NCBI RefSeq assembly: GCF_002003265.1
Contig: NZ_CP019687.1
Span: forward strand, 372,001-436,000
Length of the DNA: 64,000 nucleotides
Direction: 5' to 3'
DNA from: Paenibacillus larvae subsp. larvae
Lineage (GTDB): Bacteria > Bacillota > Bacilli > Paenibacillales > NBRC-103111
Notes under the pieces: generated by a model
The model's input: only the letters and a program-made list of their open reading frames with translations
The model's database searches: none
Told to the model about the DNA's origin: nothing
In this document: positions 26,631-35,715 of the stretch, one piece after another
Position numbering within the stretch: position 1 is the first letter of the stretch
How the letters are laid out: each line of letters opens with the position of its first letter
Position numbers and translations under genes: made by a program

Positions 26631-26825
26631 ATGAATAGCGGTTGTGAATGCAATGATCCATTACGTGAAATTCTCAAAATCTCTAGTCAATTACCGCCGG
26701 TTGTTCTTCGAGATATTAACCAAAGGATAGGGGACTGGTTGGCGATGGGCGGACGAAGTACGGATTCTTATATTGTTCAGCAGTTACGTTATGCAAGGCA
26801 AACGCTAGAGAGGGTGGCAGAATGA
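26631..26825 (+). CDS. Small phage protein, unknown function
   Basis: A 64-residue protein with an AGGAGGGG ribosome site. It carries CECN near the N-terminus and a helical remainder. Its stop overlaps the RinA-like start (ATGA), so the two are probably translationally coupled. Confidence 0.6.
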   Translation: MNSGCECNDPLREILKISSQLPPVVLRDINQRIGDWLAMGGRSTDSYIVQQLRYARQTLERVAE

Positions 26826-27250
26826 GCAATCAAACGAAATTAAGACGTGGGACTTTTCAACATGTAGAATCTGAGCTTTATTCCTATCATGAGACGAGGA
26901 AAGAAATCATTAGATTGAAAAATGAAATTTTGTACGGGTCTACTCCGGCAGATGAAAATGTGGGTGGCAGTAAAAGTAATCTACCGGGTGATCCTACGGG
27001 GAAAACAGCAGTCTTATTAACCAGTCACAAAAAACTGGAGCAGTTGCAGGCAATTTCAGATGCAATAGAAACAACTTATAATGCCTTAGACCCAGCGAAA
27101 CAAAAGCTTGTACGGTTGAGGTACTGGGCTCGACCCCAACTTTTAAACTGGGAAGGTATAGCGAGCCAACTACATGTTAGCCGACGGCAAGCAATGCGCT
27201 GGAGGGATGAGATTGTCCGTATGGTAGCCATTAGGTTGGGATGGAGATGA
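26822..27250 (+). CDS. RinA-like phage late transcriptional activator
   Basis: A 142-residue protein with the RinA/ArpU-type layout: an N-terminal helix, then LDPAKQKLVRLRYW and a C-terminal helix-turn-helix (WEGIASQLHVSRRQAMRWRDEI). RinA activates the packaging and structural operon in Staphylococcus siphophages. Its place just ahead of terminase fits that role. Confidence 0.75.
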   Translation: MSNQTKLRRGTFQHVESELYSYHETRKEIIRLKNEILYGSTPADENVGGSKSNLPGDPTGKTAVLLTSHKKLEQLQAISDAIETTYNALDPAKQKLVRLRYWARPQLLNWEGIASQLHVSRRQAMRWRDEIVRMVAIRLGWR

Positions 27251-27314
27251 CACTATGATGTCACTTTTGGCCTCATAAATCGTGTTATTATGTTAGTGTG
27301 ATGATTTTGTAGTA

Positions 27315-27358
27315 AAGGCGTAACTGGCTATGCTTAAGGGTGTACGCGGTTGCGCCTA
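27315..27358 (+). promoter_or_regulatory. Hairpin in the leader of the anti-defence gene pair
   Basis: AGGCGTAACT and GGTTGCGCCT can form a 9-10 bp stem around a loop of about 24 bases, with no T-run behind it, 25 bp before the gene at 27383. It may be an attenuator or RNA-stabilising element; the role is unknown. Confidence 0.35.
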
Positions 27359-27382
27359 TCTAAATTATCGGAGGTATAAAAA

Positions 27383-27589
27383 ATGAGTAATCCACAAATC
27401 GAAAATAATTTTAAATATCATGCGCCAAAAGAAGGGCAGCCGGAAAAATATACTGCTCTTAGAGAAAAGGCTAAAGACCTCGCCTATTTGCTAGATGAGC
27501 TTTGCCCGAACAGTAGAGAGAAATCTTTAGCTATTACCAACCTTGAGCAAGCAGTGATGTGGGCGAACGCTGCCATCGCAAGGAATTAA
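27383..27589 (+). CDS. Acb2/Tad1-type hairpin protein (probable cyclic-nucleotide sponge)
   Basis: A 68-residue all-helical protein. The N-terminal NNFKYHAPKEGQPEKY and the C-terminal LCPNSREKSLAITNLEQ then VMWANAAIARN are the hallmark of the small phage family (Acb2/Tad1 hairpin, formerly DUF7681) whose studied members bind cyclic nucleotide immune signals and so block CBASS or Thoeris defence. It is slightly shorter than some relatives but has both helices and the MWANAAIAR end. It has its own ribosome site (GGAGG) and sits directly upstream of a Tad2-like gene. Ligand specificity cannot be read from sequence. Confidence 0.78.
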   Translation: MSNPQIENNFKYHAPKEGQPEKYTALREKAKDLAYLLDELCPNSREKSLAITNLEQAVMWANAAIARN

Positions 27590-27644
27590 ATTATACGGTC
27601 AGTCAATGGAGTGGCTTTTTATTTTATGAAGGAGTGGATGAAAT

Positions 27645-27887
27645 ATGAATTTCGGACAAGCGCTTGAGGAAGTAAAGAAAGGAAAAGGTATGAGGCTACC
27701 ACAATGGCGACCTGACGTGGTGATCAAGGCTCAATATCCTGATGAACATAGCAAGATGACGGCACCGTATTTGTACGTTGAGAGTCAATTTGGCAGAGTC
27801 CCTTGGAAAGAAACGATGATTGAGTTGTTCTCTGAAGCTTGGGAAGTTGTGACGATTGGGGCTGAGGGAATTGAAAAAGTATCGTAA
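27645..27887 (+). CDS. DUF2829 / Tad2-like protein (probable anti-Thoeris sponge)
   Basis: An 80-residue protein matching DUF2829: MNFGQALEEVKKGKGMRLP at the start, a central PYLYVES, then PWKETMIELFSEAWEVV. Tad2, a characterised DUF2829 protein, sequesters the signal made by Thoeris ThsB. This gene starts at ATG 27645 (AAGGAG upstream), 55 bp after the Acb2/Tad1-type gene. The next gene begins inside its 3' end. Confidence 0.78.
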   Translation: MNFGQALEEVKKGKGMRLPQWRPDVVIKAQYPDEHSKMTAPYLYVESQFGRVPWKETMIELFSEAWEVVTIGAEGIEKVS

Positions 27888-28224
27888 AAAGCCAGTTGTA
27901 GTATCAGCCGAGCAGTGGTGGAAGGTGGGTGATGTCCCAGATGCCCAAATACGGGAACTTGACCCCGATGGGGTTTGCAAGAATATTTGTAAAGTATGTG
28001 GAAATTCAGTAGCTTTACATGGGCACTGCAAAACACTTGAAGGTTGGCTTATTGTTTGTCCCGGCGATTACATCATCCAAGGCGTTAAGGGAGAGTATTA
28101 CCCATGCAAGCCGGATATTTTCACTGAGACTTACGAATCTGTAGAAACATCGGAAAATCAGCTTCCTAAAGGAACTGAAGTAACTAGTTCAGAGGTGGAG
28201 ATACAATCGACCACAACATTTTGA
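27871..28224 (+). CDS. Conserved phage protein with GVKGEYYPCKPDIF motif
   Basis: About 117 residues, starting at TTG 27871 (KKYRKKPVVVSAEQW opens most relatives) and overlapping the Tad2-like gene by 17 bp. The core GDYIIQGVKGEYYPCKPDIF, then TYE, is common in Firmicute phages, where it has no known function. There are four cysteines in the middle (NICKVCG, HGHCK), a possible metal site. It overlaps an anti-defence gene and may act in the same process; that is inference. Confidence 0.7.
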   Translation: MKKYRKKPVVVSAEQWWKVGDVPDAQIRELDPDGVCKNICKVCGNSVALHGHCKTLEGWLIVCPGDYIIQGVKGEYYPCKPDIFTETYESVETSENQLPKGTEVTSSEVEIQSTTTF

Positions 28225-28239
28225 TAAGGAGGTGGACAC

Positions 28240-28407
28240 ATGATTGTCTTAGCTTGGATCTTATTAGTGTTATTTTCGCTTAAAGCCATCATAAATGCAG
28301 CAGGAGTCATTTGTAGTGAGGGCGTAGAAACAAGGCTAACGCATGCATTAGGTTCTAGCGTAGCTGGGCTAGTTGTATACTTCATGATTGCGTTCTTAAG
28401 GATGTAA
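28240..28407 (+). CDS. 55-residue membrane peptide
   Basis: ATG 28240 follows a strong AAGGAGGTG ribosome site. The product has two hydrophobic helices (VLAWILLVLFSLKAIINAAG and SVAGLVVYFMIAFL), joined by a short polar loop. Too short for most gene callers. Function unknown; located between the anti-defence block and terminase. Confidence 0.65.
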   Translation: MIVLAWILLVLFSLKAIINAAGVICSEGVETRLTHALGSSVAGLVVYFMIAFLRM

Positions 28408-28462
28408 GGTTTTTACAAAACAACACAATCAAAATATTGGGAGGTGGGGTGAGGTGAAATAG

Positions 28463-29242
28463 ATGGCAAGAGCAAGAAGCCCAAACCGGGAAAAAGCACA
28501 GAAAATATGGATAGATAGTGGCGGAACAAAGAAACTGAAAGACATTGCCGAAGAACTTGGTTTAAATGAGTCTCAAGTACGGAAGTGGAAAAGTCTAGAT
28601 AAATGGGACGATTTAAAAGGTAACGTTCCCTTTACGAATAGTAACGTTACCAATGCAAAAACACCCGGTGCACCAAAAGGAAATAAGAATGCAGTGGGCA
28701 ATGAAGGTGGAGCACCTAGAGGTAACAGTAACGCCGTAACACATGGTTTCTTTCGCAAATACTTTCCCGAGGAAACGATGGAGATCATGGAGCAAATCTC
28801 CGAGCGCTCTCCACTTGACATGCTTTGGGATCAAATTGCCATACAGTATACAGCTATTGTAAGGGCACAACGGATCATGTTCGTAGTGGACAAGGACGAC
28901 GAAACAAAGGTCCTCAAAAGGCAAAAAACGTCTGATACCATGGCCGAAGTAGAATACGAGATACAACAAGCTTGGGATAAACAAGCTACGTTCTTACAAG
29001 CCCAATCTAGGGCTATGTCAACATTACAAAGCATGATTAGGCAATATGAAGACCTCTGTCGCTCCGGGGTGGCTGACGAAGAACAGCAGCTACGTATACA
29101 GAAATTAAAAATGGAAATGAAAGAGCTATCGGGTGAGAGTGAAGCTAATGCCCATGAACAAAATAGTGGATATGAGGCAGCTTTAAATGCACAGGCGGTA
29201 GATGTGTTTGCTGATGAGGTGGAACATGGCGAAGAAGCGTAA
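28463..29242 (+). CDS. Terminase small subunit (PBSX XtmA-like)
   Basis: A 259-residue protein. It has an N-terminal helix-turn-helix (KKLKDIAEELGLNESQVRKW), a Gly/Asn-rich linker typical of the family (GAPKGNKNAVGN, GAPRGNSNAVTHG) and a helical C-terminus. It recognises phage DNA for packaging and loads the large subunit. Ends 17 bp inside the large-subunit gene. Confidence 0.9.
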   Translation: MARARSPNREKAQKIWIDSGGTKKLKDIAEELGLNESQVRKWKSLDKWDDLKGNVPFTNSNVTNAKTPGAPKGNKNAVGNEGGAPRGNSNAVTHGFFRKYFPEETMEIMEQISERSPLDMLWDQIAIQYTAIVRAQRIMFVVDKDDETKVLKRQKTSDTMAEVEYEIQQAWDKQATFLQAQSRAMSTLQSMIRQYEDLCRSGVADEEQQLRIQKLKMEMKELSGESEANAHEQNSGYEAALNAQAVDVFADEVEHGEEA

Positions 29243-30521
29243 ACGCATCACATCATTCAAGTTCAAACCATTTAGCCTAAAGCAGAAGAAGCTTCTCATG
29301 TGGTGGACAGATAACAGTATCCACCGTAATAAAGATATTGTCATTGCCGAAGGTGCTATCCGTTCAGGAAAGACAGTGGCAATGATTGATTCTTTTTTAA
29401 CCTGGTCACTCAGTAAACATCGAAACCAGAACTTTATTGTCGCTGGGAAATCAATGGGGGCTCTTAAGCGTAACGTCCTAGAACCGATGTTTAAGATTTT
29501 GGCTGCTAAAGGGATGGACTACCATTACCACAGATCAGAAAACCCACATATCATAATAGGCACAAATACCTATTACCTTTTTGGTGCTGCGAATGACTCC
29601 AGTCAGGATGTATTGCAGGGTTTAACGGCAGCCGGGTTATATTTGGATGAGGTTGCTTTATTTCCGAAATCTTTTGTAGAACAAGCAATTGGACGGTGTT
29701 CAGCGGAAACAGATGGAAACGGCGCAAAGATGTTTTTCAATTGTAACCCTGCAGGTCCTTATCACTGGTTCAAAACGGAATATATAGACAAGGCTAAAGA
29801 AAAGAATATCCTTATCCTTCATTTCACAATGGACGATAACCTGAGTCTTTCCGAGAAAGTGAAAGAAAGATTCCGTCGGATGTTTACAGGTGTTTTCTAT
29901 AAGCGGTATATCCTTGGTTTGTGGGTTATGGCAGAGGGCATAATATATGACATGTTTTCCGAACGCCATCGGGTAAAGGCACCTCCGATAAAAAAATGCA
30001 GTCGTTTCTATGTGTCAATCGACTACGGCACACAAAACCCGACTGTTTTTTTATTGTGGGGACAATATCAAAATAAATGGTATTGTCTGAAAGAATACTA
30101 TTACGATGGACGAAAATCGGAAAAACAAAAAACAGATCGACAGTATTATGATGATTTGGTGCAGTTTATTGGTGATCTGCAAATATCTAGTATTATAATT
30201 GATCCTTCCGCTGCAAGTTTCATAACAACGATACAGGAAAATGACAGATTCAGGGTTTTGAAGGCGAAAAATGATGTGTTAGAGGGGATTAGGAATACAG
30301 CTACGTGCCTGTCTAATGATTTAATTCTTTTTGATGACAGTTGTATAAATTGCTTTAAAGAATTTAATACGTACAGCTGGGATCCCAAAGCAACACAACG
30401 GGGCCAAGATGCTCCGCTTAAAGAAAATGACCACTGTATGGATGCCATTAGGTACTTTGTAAATACGATCATCCTAGGCAAGTCAGAAGTGAAAGTAAAC
30501 CTGATGAAAGGAGGTCTATAG
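29226..30521 (+). CDS. Terminase large subunit (PBSX XtmB-like)
   Basis: A 431-residue packaging motor. ATPase Walker A is EGAIRSGKTVAM; Walker B/DE is LYLDEVALFP; the C-terminal nuclease has DYGTQNPTVFLLWG, IIIDPSAASF and NDHCMDAIRYFV. ATG 29226 (GTGGAACATGGCG context) is the start; it overlaps the small-subunit gene. Confidence 0.93.
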   Translation: MAKKRKRITSFKFKPFSLKQKKLLMWWTDNSIHRNKDIVIAEGAIRSGKTVAMIDSFLTWSLSKHRNQNFIVAGKSMGALKRNVLEPMFKILAAKGMDYHYHRSENPHIIIGTNTYYLFGAANDSSQDVLQGLTAAGLYLDEVALFPKSFVEQAIGRCSAETDGNGAKMFFNCNPAGPYHWFKTEYIDKAKEKNILILHFTMDDNLSLSEKVKERFRRMFTGVFYKRYILGLWVMAEGIIYDMFSERHRVKAPPIKKCSRFYVSIDYGTQNPTVFLLWGQYQNKWYCLKEYYYDGRKSEKQKTDRQYYDDLVQFIGDLQISSIIIDPSAASFITTIQENDRFRVLKAKNDVLEGIRNTATCLSNDLILFDDSCINCFKEFNTYSWDPKATQRGQDAPLKENDHCMDAIRYFVNTIILGKSEVKVNLMKGGL

Positions 30522-31931
30522 GTGGATGCATCGAATGTGTTTATTTTTCCGAGAGAAAAAGACATAACCGGGGAAGTTGTTTCTGATTTTATCTCGAAAC
30601 ACCAAGGTAAATTATCACGATATAAACGTTTAATGGGTATGTACAAGGGTCTACATGAGATACTAAGCCAGAAGAAAAAAGAAGCATTCAAGCCAGATAA
30701 CCGTTTGGTAGTCAACTTTGCCAAATACATTGTTGACACGCTGAACGGTTATTTTATTGGGAAGCCAATTAGAATAACTCATCAAAATACGGAAATCTCT
30801 GATAGAGTGAATGATCTTTTAAAAAGAAATGACCAGGACGACAATAACAGTGAACTGTCGAAGCTTTGCAGCATATATGGTCATGCCTATGAATTTTTGT
30901 ACCAAGACGAACAGGCCGAAACGTGTATAACGTATAACGGACCGCTTGACATGTTCCTGGTGTATGACGACACGATAGCCCAAAAACCACTATTTGGTGT
31001 CTACTACAAAAAAACAGAAGATGGTTATTCAGGGTCTGTTTATACGGCAGAACAGGAATATGTAATTGTGCAATCGGATGATGGTATTACATTACAAAAT
31101 GGCAAACCAAATGTCTATGGGGATGTCCCCATCATTGAATACATCGAGAATGAGGAAAGGCAATCTGCATTTGAAAATGTAGAAACACTGATTAATGCTT
31201 ACAACAAGGCCGTGAGTGAGAAAGCGAACGATGTGGACTATTTTGCTGACGCTTATATGAAGATATTGGGTGCAGAAATAAAGCAAGAGTCGCTACGGTC
31301 GATACGAGATAACCGAATCATTAACTTATTTGGTCGTGATGTAGACGCTACAAAAATTATTGTGGAATTTATGGAGAAACCATCCGCAAATGAAACCCAA
31401 GAAAATCTTATTGATCGGCTTGAGCGCCTTATCTATCAAATGAGCATGGTATCAAATATTAATGATGAAGACTTTGGCAATGCATCCGGGGTCTCGTTGG
31501 CATTCAAATTACAATCTATGGAAAATCTCGCATTAATGAAGGAGCGAAAGTTTACAAGTGCGATGAACAAACGTTTCTCCATGATCTTTGCGCTACCTAC
31601 AAATATCAGTCCTGCTGATAAAGATGAGTGGCGCAATTTAGAATATATCATTACCCGGAATATCCCACATAACACAAAAGAGGAAGCTGAGACTGTTTCC
31701 CTGCTGGAGGGAATCATCTCCAAAGAAGATCAATTAAAATTACTGTCAAGCATCAGCAATGTTAAAGAAGCCATTGAAAGGCTCAAAAAAGAGAGAGAAG
31801 AATCAAGCAGCTACCCAGACGAGTTTGGGGGTGGCATAGATGGAGAACAAGGAATACTGGGAGAAACGGCAGATAGCACTGTGGAAGCAAGTGGAGAAGA
31901 AAGAGAAACGAACGCTGGAAAAGTTGGTTAA
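30522..31931 (+). CDS. Portal protein (SPP1 gp6 family)
   Basis: A 469-residue portal forming the ring through which DNA enters the capsid. Family features: KYIVDTLNGYFIGKPIRI, YNKAVSEKANDVDYFADAYM, SGVSLAFKLQSMENLA. GTG start at 30522 is immediately after the terminase stop, with GGAGGTC upstream. A charged Gly/Glu-rich tail overlaps the start of the minor head gene. Confidence 0.92.
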   Translation: MDASNVFIFPREKDITGEVVSDFISKHQGKLSRYKRLMGMYKGLHEILSQKKKEAFKPDNRLVVNFAKYIVDTLNGYFIGKPIRITHQNTEISDRVNDLLKRNDQDDNNSELSKLCSIYGHAYEFLYQDEQAETCITYNGPLDMFLVYDDTIAQKPLFGVYYKKTEDGYSGSVYTAEQEYVIVQSDDGITLQNGKPNVYGDVPIIEYIENEERQSAFENVETLINAYNKAVSEKANDVDYFADAYMKILGAEIKQESLRSIRDNRIINLFGRDVDATKIIVEFMEKPSANETQENLIDRLERLIYQMSMVSNINDEDFGNASGVSLAFKLQSMENLALMKERKFTSAMNKRFSMIFALPTNISPADKDEWRNLEYIITRNIPHNTKEEAETVSLLEGIISKEDQLKLLSSISNVKEAIERLKKEREESSSYPDEFGGGIDGEQGILGETADSTVEASGEERETNAGKVG

Positions 31932-32732
31932 AGACTATATCAGAATGGGCAAGCAGTTGGAAAAAGAAATTGCTTACTATTATCAGCGGTACGGTCTGGA
32001 TAATGTGTTGGAATACCGGAAGATGGTACAAAGTCTGTCCAATAGTGAGAGAGAGATGCTATTTCGGAATTTTGATAAGTTCGCAGTAAACCACCCAGAA
32101 TATGCGTATCTCCAACCTATTAGGGAGAGCATATACAAGCTAAACCGTCTGGAAGGTTTGCAATTGGCAATCTATTTAAAACAAGCTGAACTAGGGGTTA
32201 TAGAGCAGCAACTTATAGAAGAGCTTTTAAGTCAAGTCTATAAGACCGGGTATATGTCAACGCTAAAGTATCTCCCAAACGTTCCGGTGTTGTTTGGCAT
32301 AAGTGATGAGATACTAAGGCAAACAATTTATCAAAAATGGGTAAACGGTGAGAATTTTAGTGATCGAATATGGTTTAACAAAAGGAAACTGATCAATTTT
32401 ATTCGGAATTACATGAGGGATGCTCTTATAAGGGGGATAGTTACGCAAAGATAATAAAAATGCTACGGGGTAGATTGCAAGTTTCCATGTCCGATGCAAA
32501 GAGGCTGATTACCACCGAGAGCGCATTTGTTCTAAATCAGGCTAATAGGCAAGCCTTTATTGATGCCGGTATTAAAAAGTATCAGATAACGGCTGTTTTG
32601 GATAATAAAACATCCAAAACATGCCGTGGGTTGAATGGGGAGACATTTGAGTATGGAAAGGATATTGTGGGGGTCACCTACCCACCTTTTCATAGTTATT
32701 GCCGTACAACGGTTATACCCATTGAAAATTAG
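31840..32732 (+). pseudogene. Minor head protein (SPP1 gp7-like), frameshifted
   Basis: The first 204 residues read from ATG 31840, ending at TAA 32452-32454 after RDALIRGIVTQR. The rest (MLRGRLQVSMSDAKRLITTE and the terminal DNKTSKTCRGLNGETF, YPPFHSYCRTTVIPIEN) is in the -1 frame from 32460. Adding one A to the AAA run at 32447-32449 restores one frame through TQKIIKMLRGRL. Such proteins attach to the portal and are usually needed for infectivity. No slippery heptamer is present, so this is likely a mutation or an assembly error. Confidence 0.85.
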
Positions 32733-32812
32733 ACACTCGTCCAAAACATGCTGATGACGTTAAAAGCTGCAAGGTGAGCAGACAAACAAGTCTATAAAAA
32801 GGAGCTAGATAT

Positions 32813-33409
32813 ATGATGGAAAACCAAGATAATCAGGAAATTATAGATCAAGGTACAGAAACAACAAAAGAAAACAAGGAGCAAAATAAAGAACAAGTCA
32901 AAGAAGAAAAAGGGAAAGTAACTTTCACACCTGAGCAGCAGGCCGCAATTGAGGAGATGTTTTCCGCCAGGTTTGCTCGGGAGAAAAAGAAATCCGAAGC
33001 TGAGAAAGAGGAAGCCGCTAAACTGGCTGAGATGAACGCCCAGCAGAAAGCGGAATATGAACGGGATCAATTGCAAAAACAGCTTGAAGAATTACTGAAA
33101 AAAGACCGCTTCAACGAGATGAGTAAAGAAGCCAACAAAATGCTAAAAGAAAGCGGTATTGTTGCAGATGATCAAGTCCTTGGTTTCGTTGTGAAAGATA
33201 CCGCAGAGGCTACACAGGAATCCGTGAAAGCTTTTGTCGATTTAGTAAATGCAAAGGCCGAAGAAATCACAAAACAAAAGCTGTCTGGGACGGCTCCACG
33301 GGTTCAGACAAGTACATCAAACGCTATGACGAAATCTGAAATTATGCAGATCAAGGACGCGGCCAAACGGCAAAAAGCAATGGCGGAAAATATCCATTTA
33401 TTTCAATAG
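32813..33409 (+). CDS. Capsid scaffolding protein (DUF4355-like)
   Basis: A 198-residue, strongly charged coiled-coil protein (Glu/Lys/Gln-rich residues 1-110; FTPEQQAAIEEMFSARFARE). This composition and its place just before the capsid gene mark a scaffold that guides head assembly. Start ATG 32813 after AAAGGAG. Confidence 0.85.
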   Translation: MMENQDNQEIIDQGTETTKENKEQNKEQVKEEKGKVTFTPEQQAAIEEMFSARFAREKKKSEAEKEEAAKLAEMNAQQKAEYERDQLQKQLEELLKKDRFNEMSKEANKMLKESGIVADDQVLGFVVKDTAEATQESVKAFVDLVNAKAEEITKQKLSGTAPRVQTSTSNAMTKSEIMQIKDAAKRQKAMAENIHLFQ

Positions 33410-33421
33410 GAGGTATGACAA

Positions 33422-34318
33422 ATGGCAGAAAACGGACTAATTACATCTACAGATTTAGGTAACATAAAATCAATTGATTTTGTAAATCGATACAGTTACA
33501 GTATCCAAGGACTTTTGGACGTACTTGGAGTTACAAGGAGGTTGCCACTTTCGCAGGATGTTAAAATTAAAACCTACAAATGGTCGGTTACAAAACCAGC
33601 TAAGCAAGTAGAGGAGGGAGAAACCATTCCCTTAACTAAAGTTGAAAAGAAGGAAGACAAAGAATATACCGTTCCTTTTAACAAATACCGTAAAGTAACG
33701 ACAGCTGAAGCCATTCGCCGCTACGGACATGACCTGGCTGTCAATGAAACAGATGATAAAATGTTGCAAGACATTCAAGAAGATATCAAGAGGACATTCT
33801 TTACTTTTTTATCTACTGCACCAACAAAACAACAGGTAGAAGGGTTTCAAAAGGCATTGTCCCTCGGATGGGCGAAAACAAAAACATTTTTCCCTGGAAA
33901 CCCTCAAATCGTCTCATTTGTAAGTGCCATGGATGTAGCGAAATACTTAGGTGATGCTCCTATTTCTTCAGGTGCTTCTACAGATTACGGGTTTACATTG
34001 CTCACGGGGTTTCTCAATCAAAAGGTTTTTGTTTTCGACGACATCCCAGAAGGCAAAGTATACTCTACCGCGATCGAAAATATTGTATTTGCAAATCAAC
34101 AGGTGAGTGGTAACGATCTGGCAAAAGCGTTTAACCTTACTGTAGATCAGTCTAATTTGATCGGTGTAACGCACTCTGTAATTACAAGCAATGCGACGAT
34201 TGAAACCCTTGCTTTCCAAGGATCGACTCTGTTCGCTGAAATTTCAAATGGTGTCGTTGAGACTACAATCACAGAGCCGACACCAGAAGAACCTGAAACA
34301 CCTGAAACGAAGAGTTAA
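33422..34318 (+). CDS. Major capsid protein
   Basis: A 298-residue shell protein of the HK97-fold type (KTYKWSVTKPAKQVEEGETI, YRKVTTAEAIRRYGHD, FLNQKVFVFDDIPEGKVY). It has its own GGAGG ribosome site 12 bp after the scaffold gene. The Pro/Glu/Thr-rich tail looks disordered. Confidence 0.9.
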   Translation: MAENGLITSTDLGNIKSIDFVNRYSYSIQGLLDVLGVTRRLPLSQDVKIKTYKWSVTKPAKQVEEGETIPLTKVEKKEDKEYTVPFNKYRKVTTAEAIRRYGHDLAVNETDDKMLQDIQEDIKRTFFTFLSTAPTKQQVEGFQKALSLGWAKTKTFFPGNPQIVSFVSAMDVAKYLGDAPISSGASTDYGFTLLTGFLNQKVFVFDDIPEGKVYSTAIENIVFANQQVSGNDLAKAFNLTVDQSNLIGVTHSVITSNATIETLAFQGSTLFAEISNGVVETTITEPTPEEPETPETKS

Positions 34319-34320
34319 TC

Positions 34321-34644
34321 ATGATACAGGACAGGGTAAAGGTCAGAATCCCGGAAATAACGGACGATCTGTTAGGCGAGTTAGAGACAACGGCAAAAGA
34401 CAGGATCAAGCTCAGATTGGGACTGAATGAATATCCAGAAGAGCTTGATTCCATCACGGTCGAAGTCATTTGTGCCATGTATAACCGCTCATATCACGAA
34501 GGGATAAAATCGGAAACGGTCGATACGTTTAGCTCGTCCTTCGTAGATGATATCTTAGCGGAATATGACGAAGACTTCCGAAAATATCTTCTGAACAAAG
34601 AAAAAGAAAATAATAATAATAGGGGAGTGGTGAGATTGATATGA
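34321..34644 (+). CDS. Head-tail connector (adaptor) protein
   Basis: A 107-residue protein with the helical gp6/gp15-type adaptor layout (RIKLRLGLNEYPEELDSITVE, YNRSYHEGIKSE). Position after the capsid gene is the standard place. It overlaps the next gene by 4 bp (ATGA). Confidence 0.78.
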   Translation: MIQDRVKVRIPEITDDLLGELETTAKDRIKLRLGLNEYPEELDSITVEVICAMYNRSYHEGIKSETVDTFSSSFVDDILAEYDEDFRKYLLNKEKENNNNRGVVRLI

Positions 34645-34946
34645 AATTCTCGCCACTCTTTTTATATGCCTATGTCGAAACCGGAAAAGATAGGTTGGGA
34701 AACCCGATAAAGGAGAAAAAACTGATCCGTAAATCTAGTGGACGCCTATCCAACTGGACGGCAGAGGACATAGCAGCAGATGTGCGAAATTTGACCAAGA
34801 CTACCAGGAAGATAGTCACAAGGGCGCCGCTGGAGGATTGTAAAAAGTCGGAGCTAGTGGCGTTGGAAGGGACCGAATATAAAATTGTTGAACCCAAAAA
34901 TTACGGGCGTTGGAGACTTTTGATAGTGAAGGCTTACGGGACGTGA
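34641..34946 (+). CDS. Head closure (stopper) protein
   Basis: A 101-residue, beta-rich protein (PLFLYAYVETGKDRLGNPI, EYKIVEPKNYGRWRLLIVKAY). Fits the SPP1 gp16-type head completion family by size, order and pattern. Confidence 0.72.
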   Translation: MKFSPLFLYAYVETGKDRLGNPIKEKKLIRKSSGRLSNWTAEDIAADVRNLTKTTRKIVTRAPLEDCKKSELVALEGTEYKIVEPKNYGRWRLLIVKAYGT

Positions 34947-34951
34947 TAAAA

Positions 34952-35287
34952 ATGCGCATTGAATTTCAAGGGGTGGAAGCGTTGGAAACGGCTCTTCGCC
35001 GCAAAAGTGAAACAGATTTCTTGGCAGTTGGTAGGAAGAACATTCGGGATATTTACGCACGGTCTCAACAAGCAGGAGGTACGCCTGTGGATACGAGCGA
35101 ACTACGAATGTCAGCCAGATACACCGGGGATGAAATGGGTTATGTGAAAGAATACGCTCCCCATGTGGAATATGGTCACCGAACCGTTAGTGGCGGTTTT
35201 GTCCCAGGGCAATATTACCTCAAGCGGAACGTAGACACCCAGCGCCCTATATACAAGGAAGACCTCAGATCCAAACTAAGGGAGTGA
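34952..35287 (+). CDS. HK97 gp10-like neck/tail-completion protein
   Basis: A 111-residue protein with EFQGVEALETALRR, TPVDTSELRMSARY and the characteristic YAPHVEYGHRTV and Y-rich C-terminus. HK97 gp10-type proteins join head and tail. ATG 34952 is chosen; GTG 34943 or an in-frame ATG at 34910 (overlapping the previous gene) are alternatives. Confidence 0.8.
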   Translation: MRIEFQGVEALETALRRKSETDFLAVGRKNIRDIYARSQQAGGTPVDTSELRMSARYTGDEMGYVKEYAPHVEYGHRTVSGGFVPGQYYLKRNVDTQRPIYKEDLRSKLRE

Positions 35288-35291
35288 TGGA

Positions 35292-35702
35292 GTGTTACAG
35301 AAACTCAGTTTTGTAGAGGTATTATCCGCCGTACAAAAAAAAGTAGAAGAAAATACAGGGCTTCGGTGTTACGACTCTATTCCGAATAATGAACCTGTAC
35401 CTTTTTACTTTGTTGAAATAGTTGGGCAAACGCCGGAGCCATCAAAGACAATGTGGAAAGAAAAATACCAGATATTCATCCATGCGTTCGCGGATGGACG
35501 AAACGGCTCTGTACCTATATTTGACTTGATACAGAAACTAGAAGAAGCCCTGACAGAAAGAATCAGAATCCCAGAGCCGTTTGATTTGCTCATGCAAACT
35601 CCAACCGGAGTACAAAGAATTTTAATAGAAGAAGATGGAACAAAGCATGCCATAATGGGCTATGATATTGTGATCTGTTACGGCTTTAAAGTTAAGATTT
35701 AA
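35292..35702 (+). CDS. Tail terminator-like protein
   Basis: A 136-residue protein (LSAVQKKVEENTGLRCYDSI, PFYFVEIVGQTPEPSKTMW, a repeated small alpha/beta pattern). The position between neck and major tail protein is that of a tail terminator. Confidence 0.7.
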   Translation: MLQKLSFVEVLSAVQKKVEENTGLRCYDSIPNNEPVPFYFVEIVGQTPEPSKTMWKEKYQIFIHAFADGRNGSVPIFDLIQKLEEALTERIRIPEPFDLLMQTPTGVQRILIEEDGTKHAIMGYDIVICYGFKVKI

Positions 35703-35715
35703 AGGAGGTTATAAG

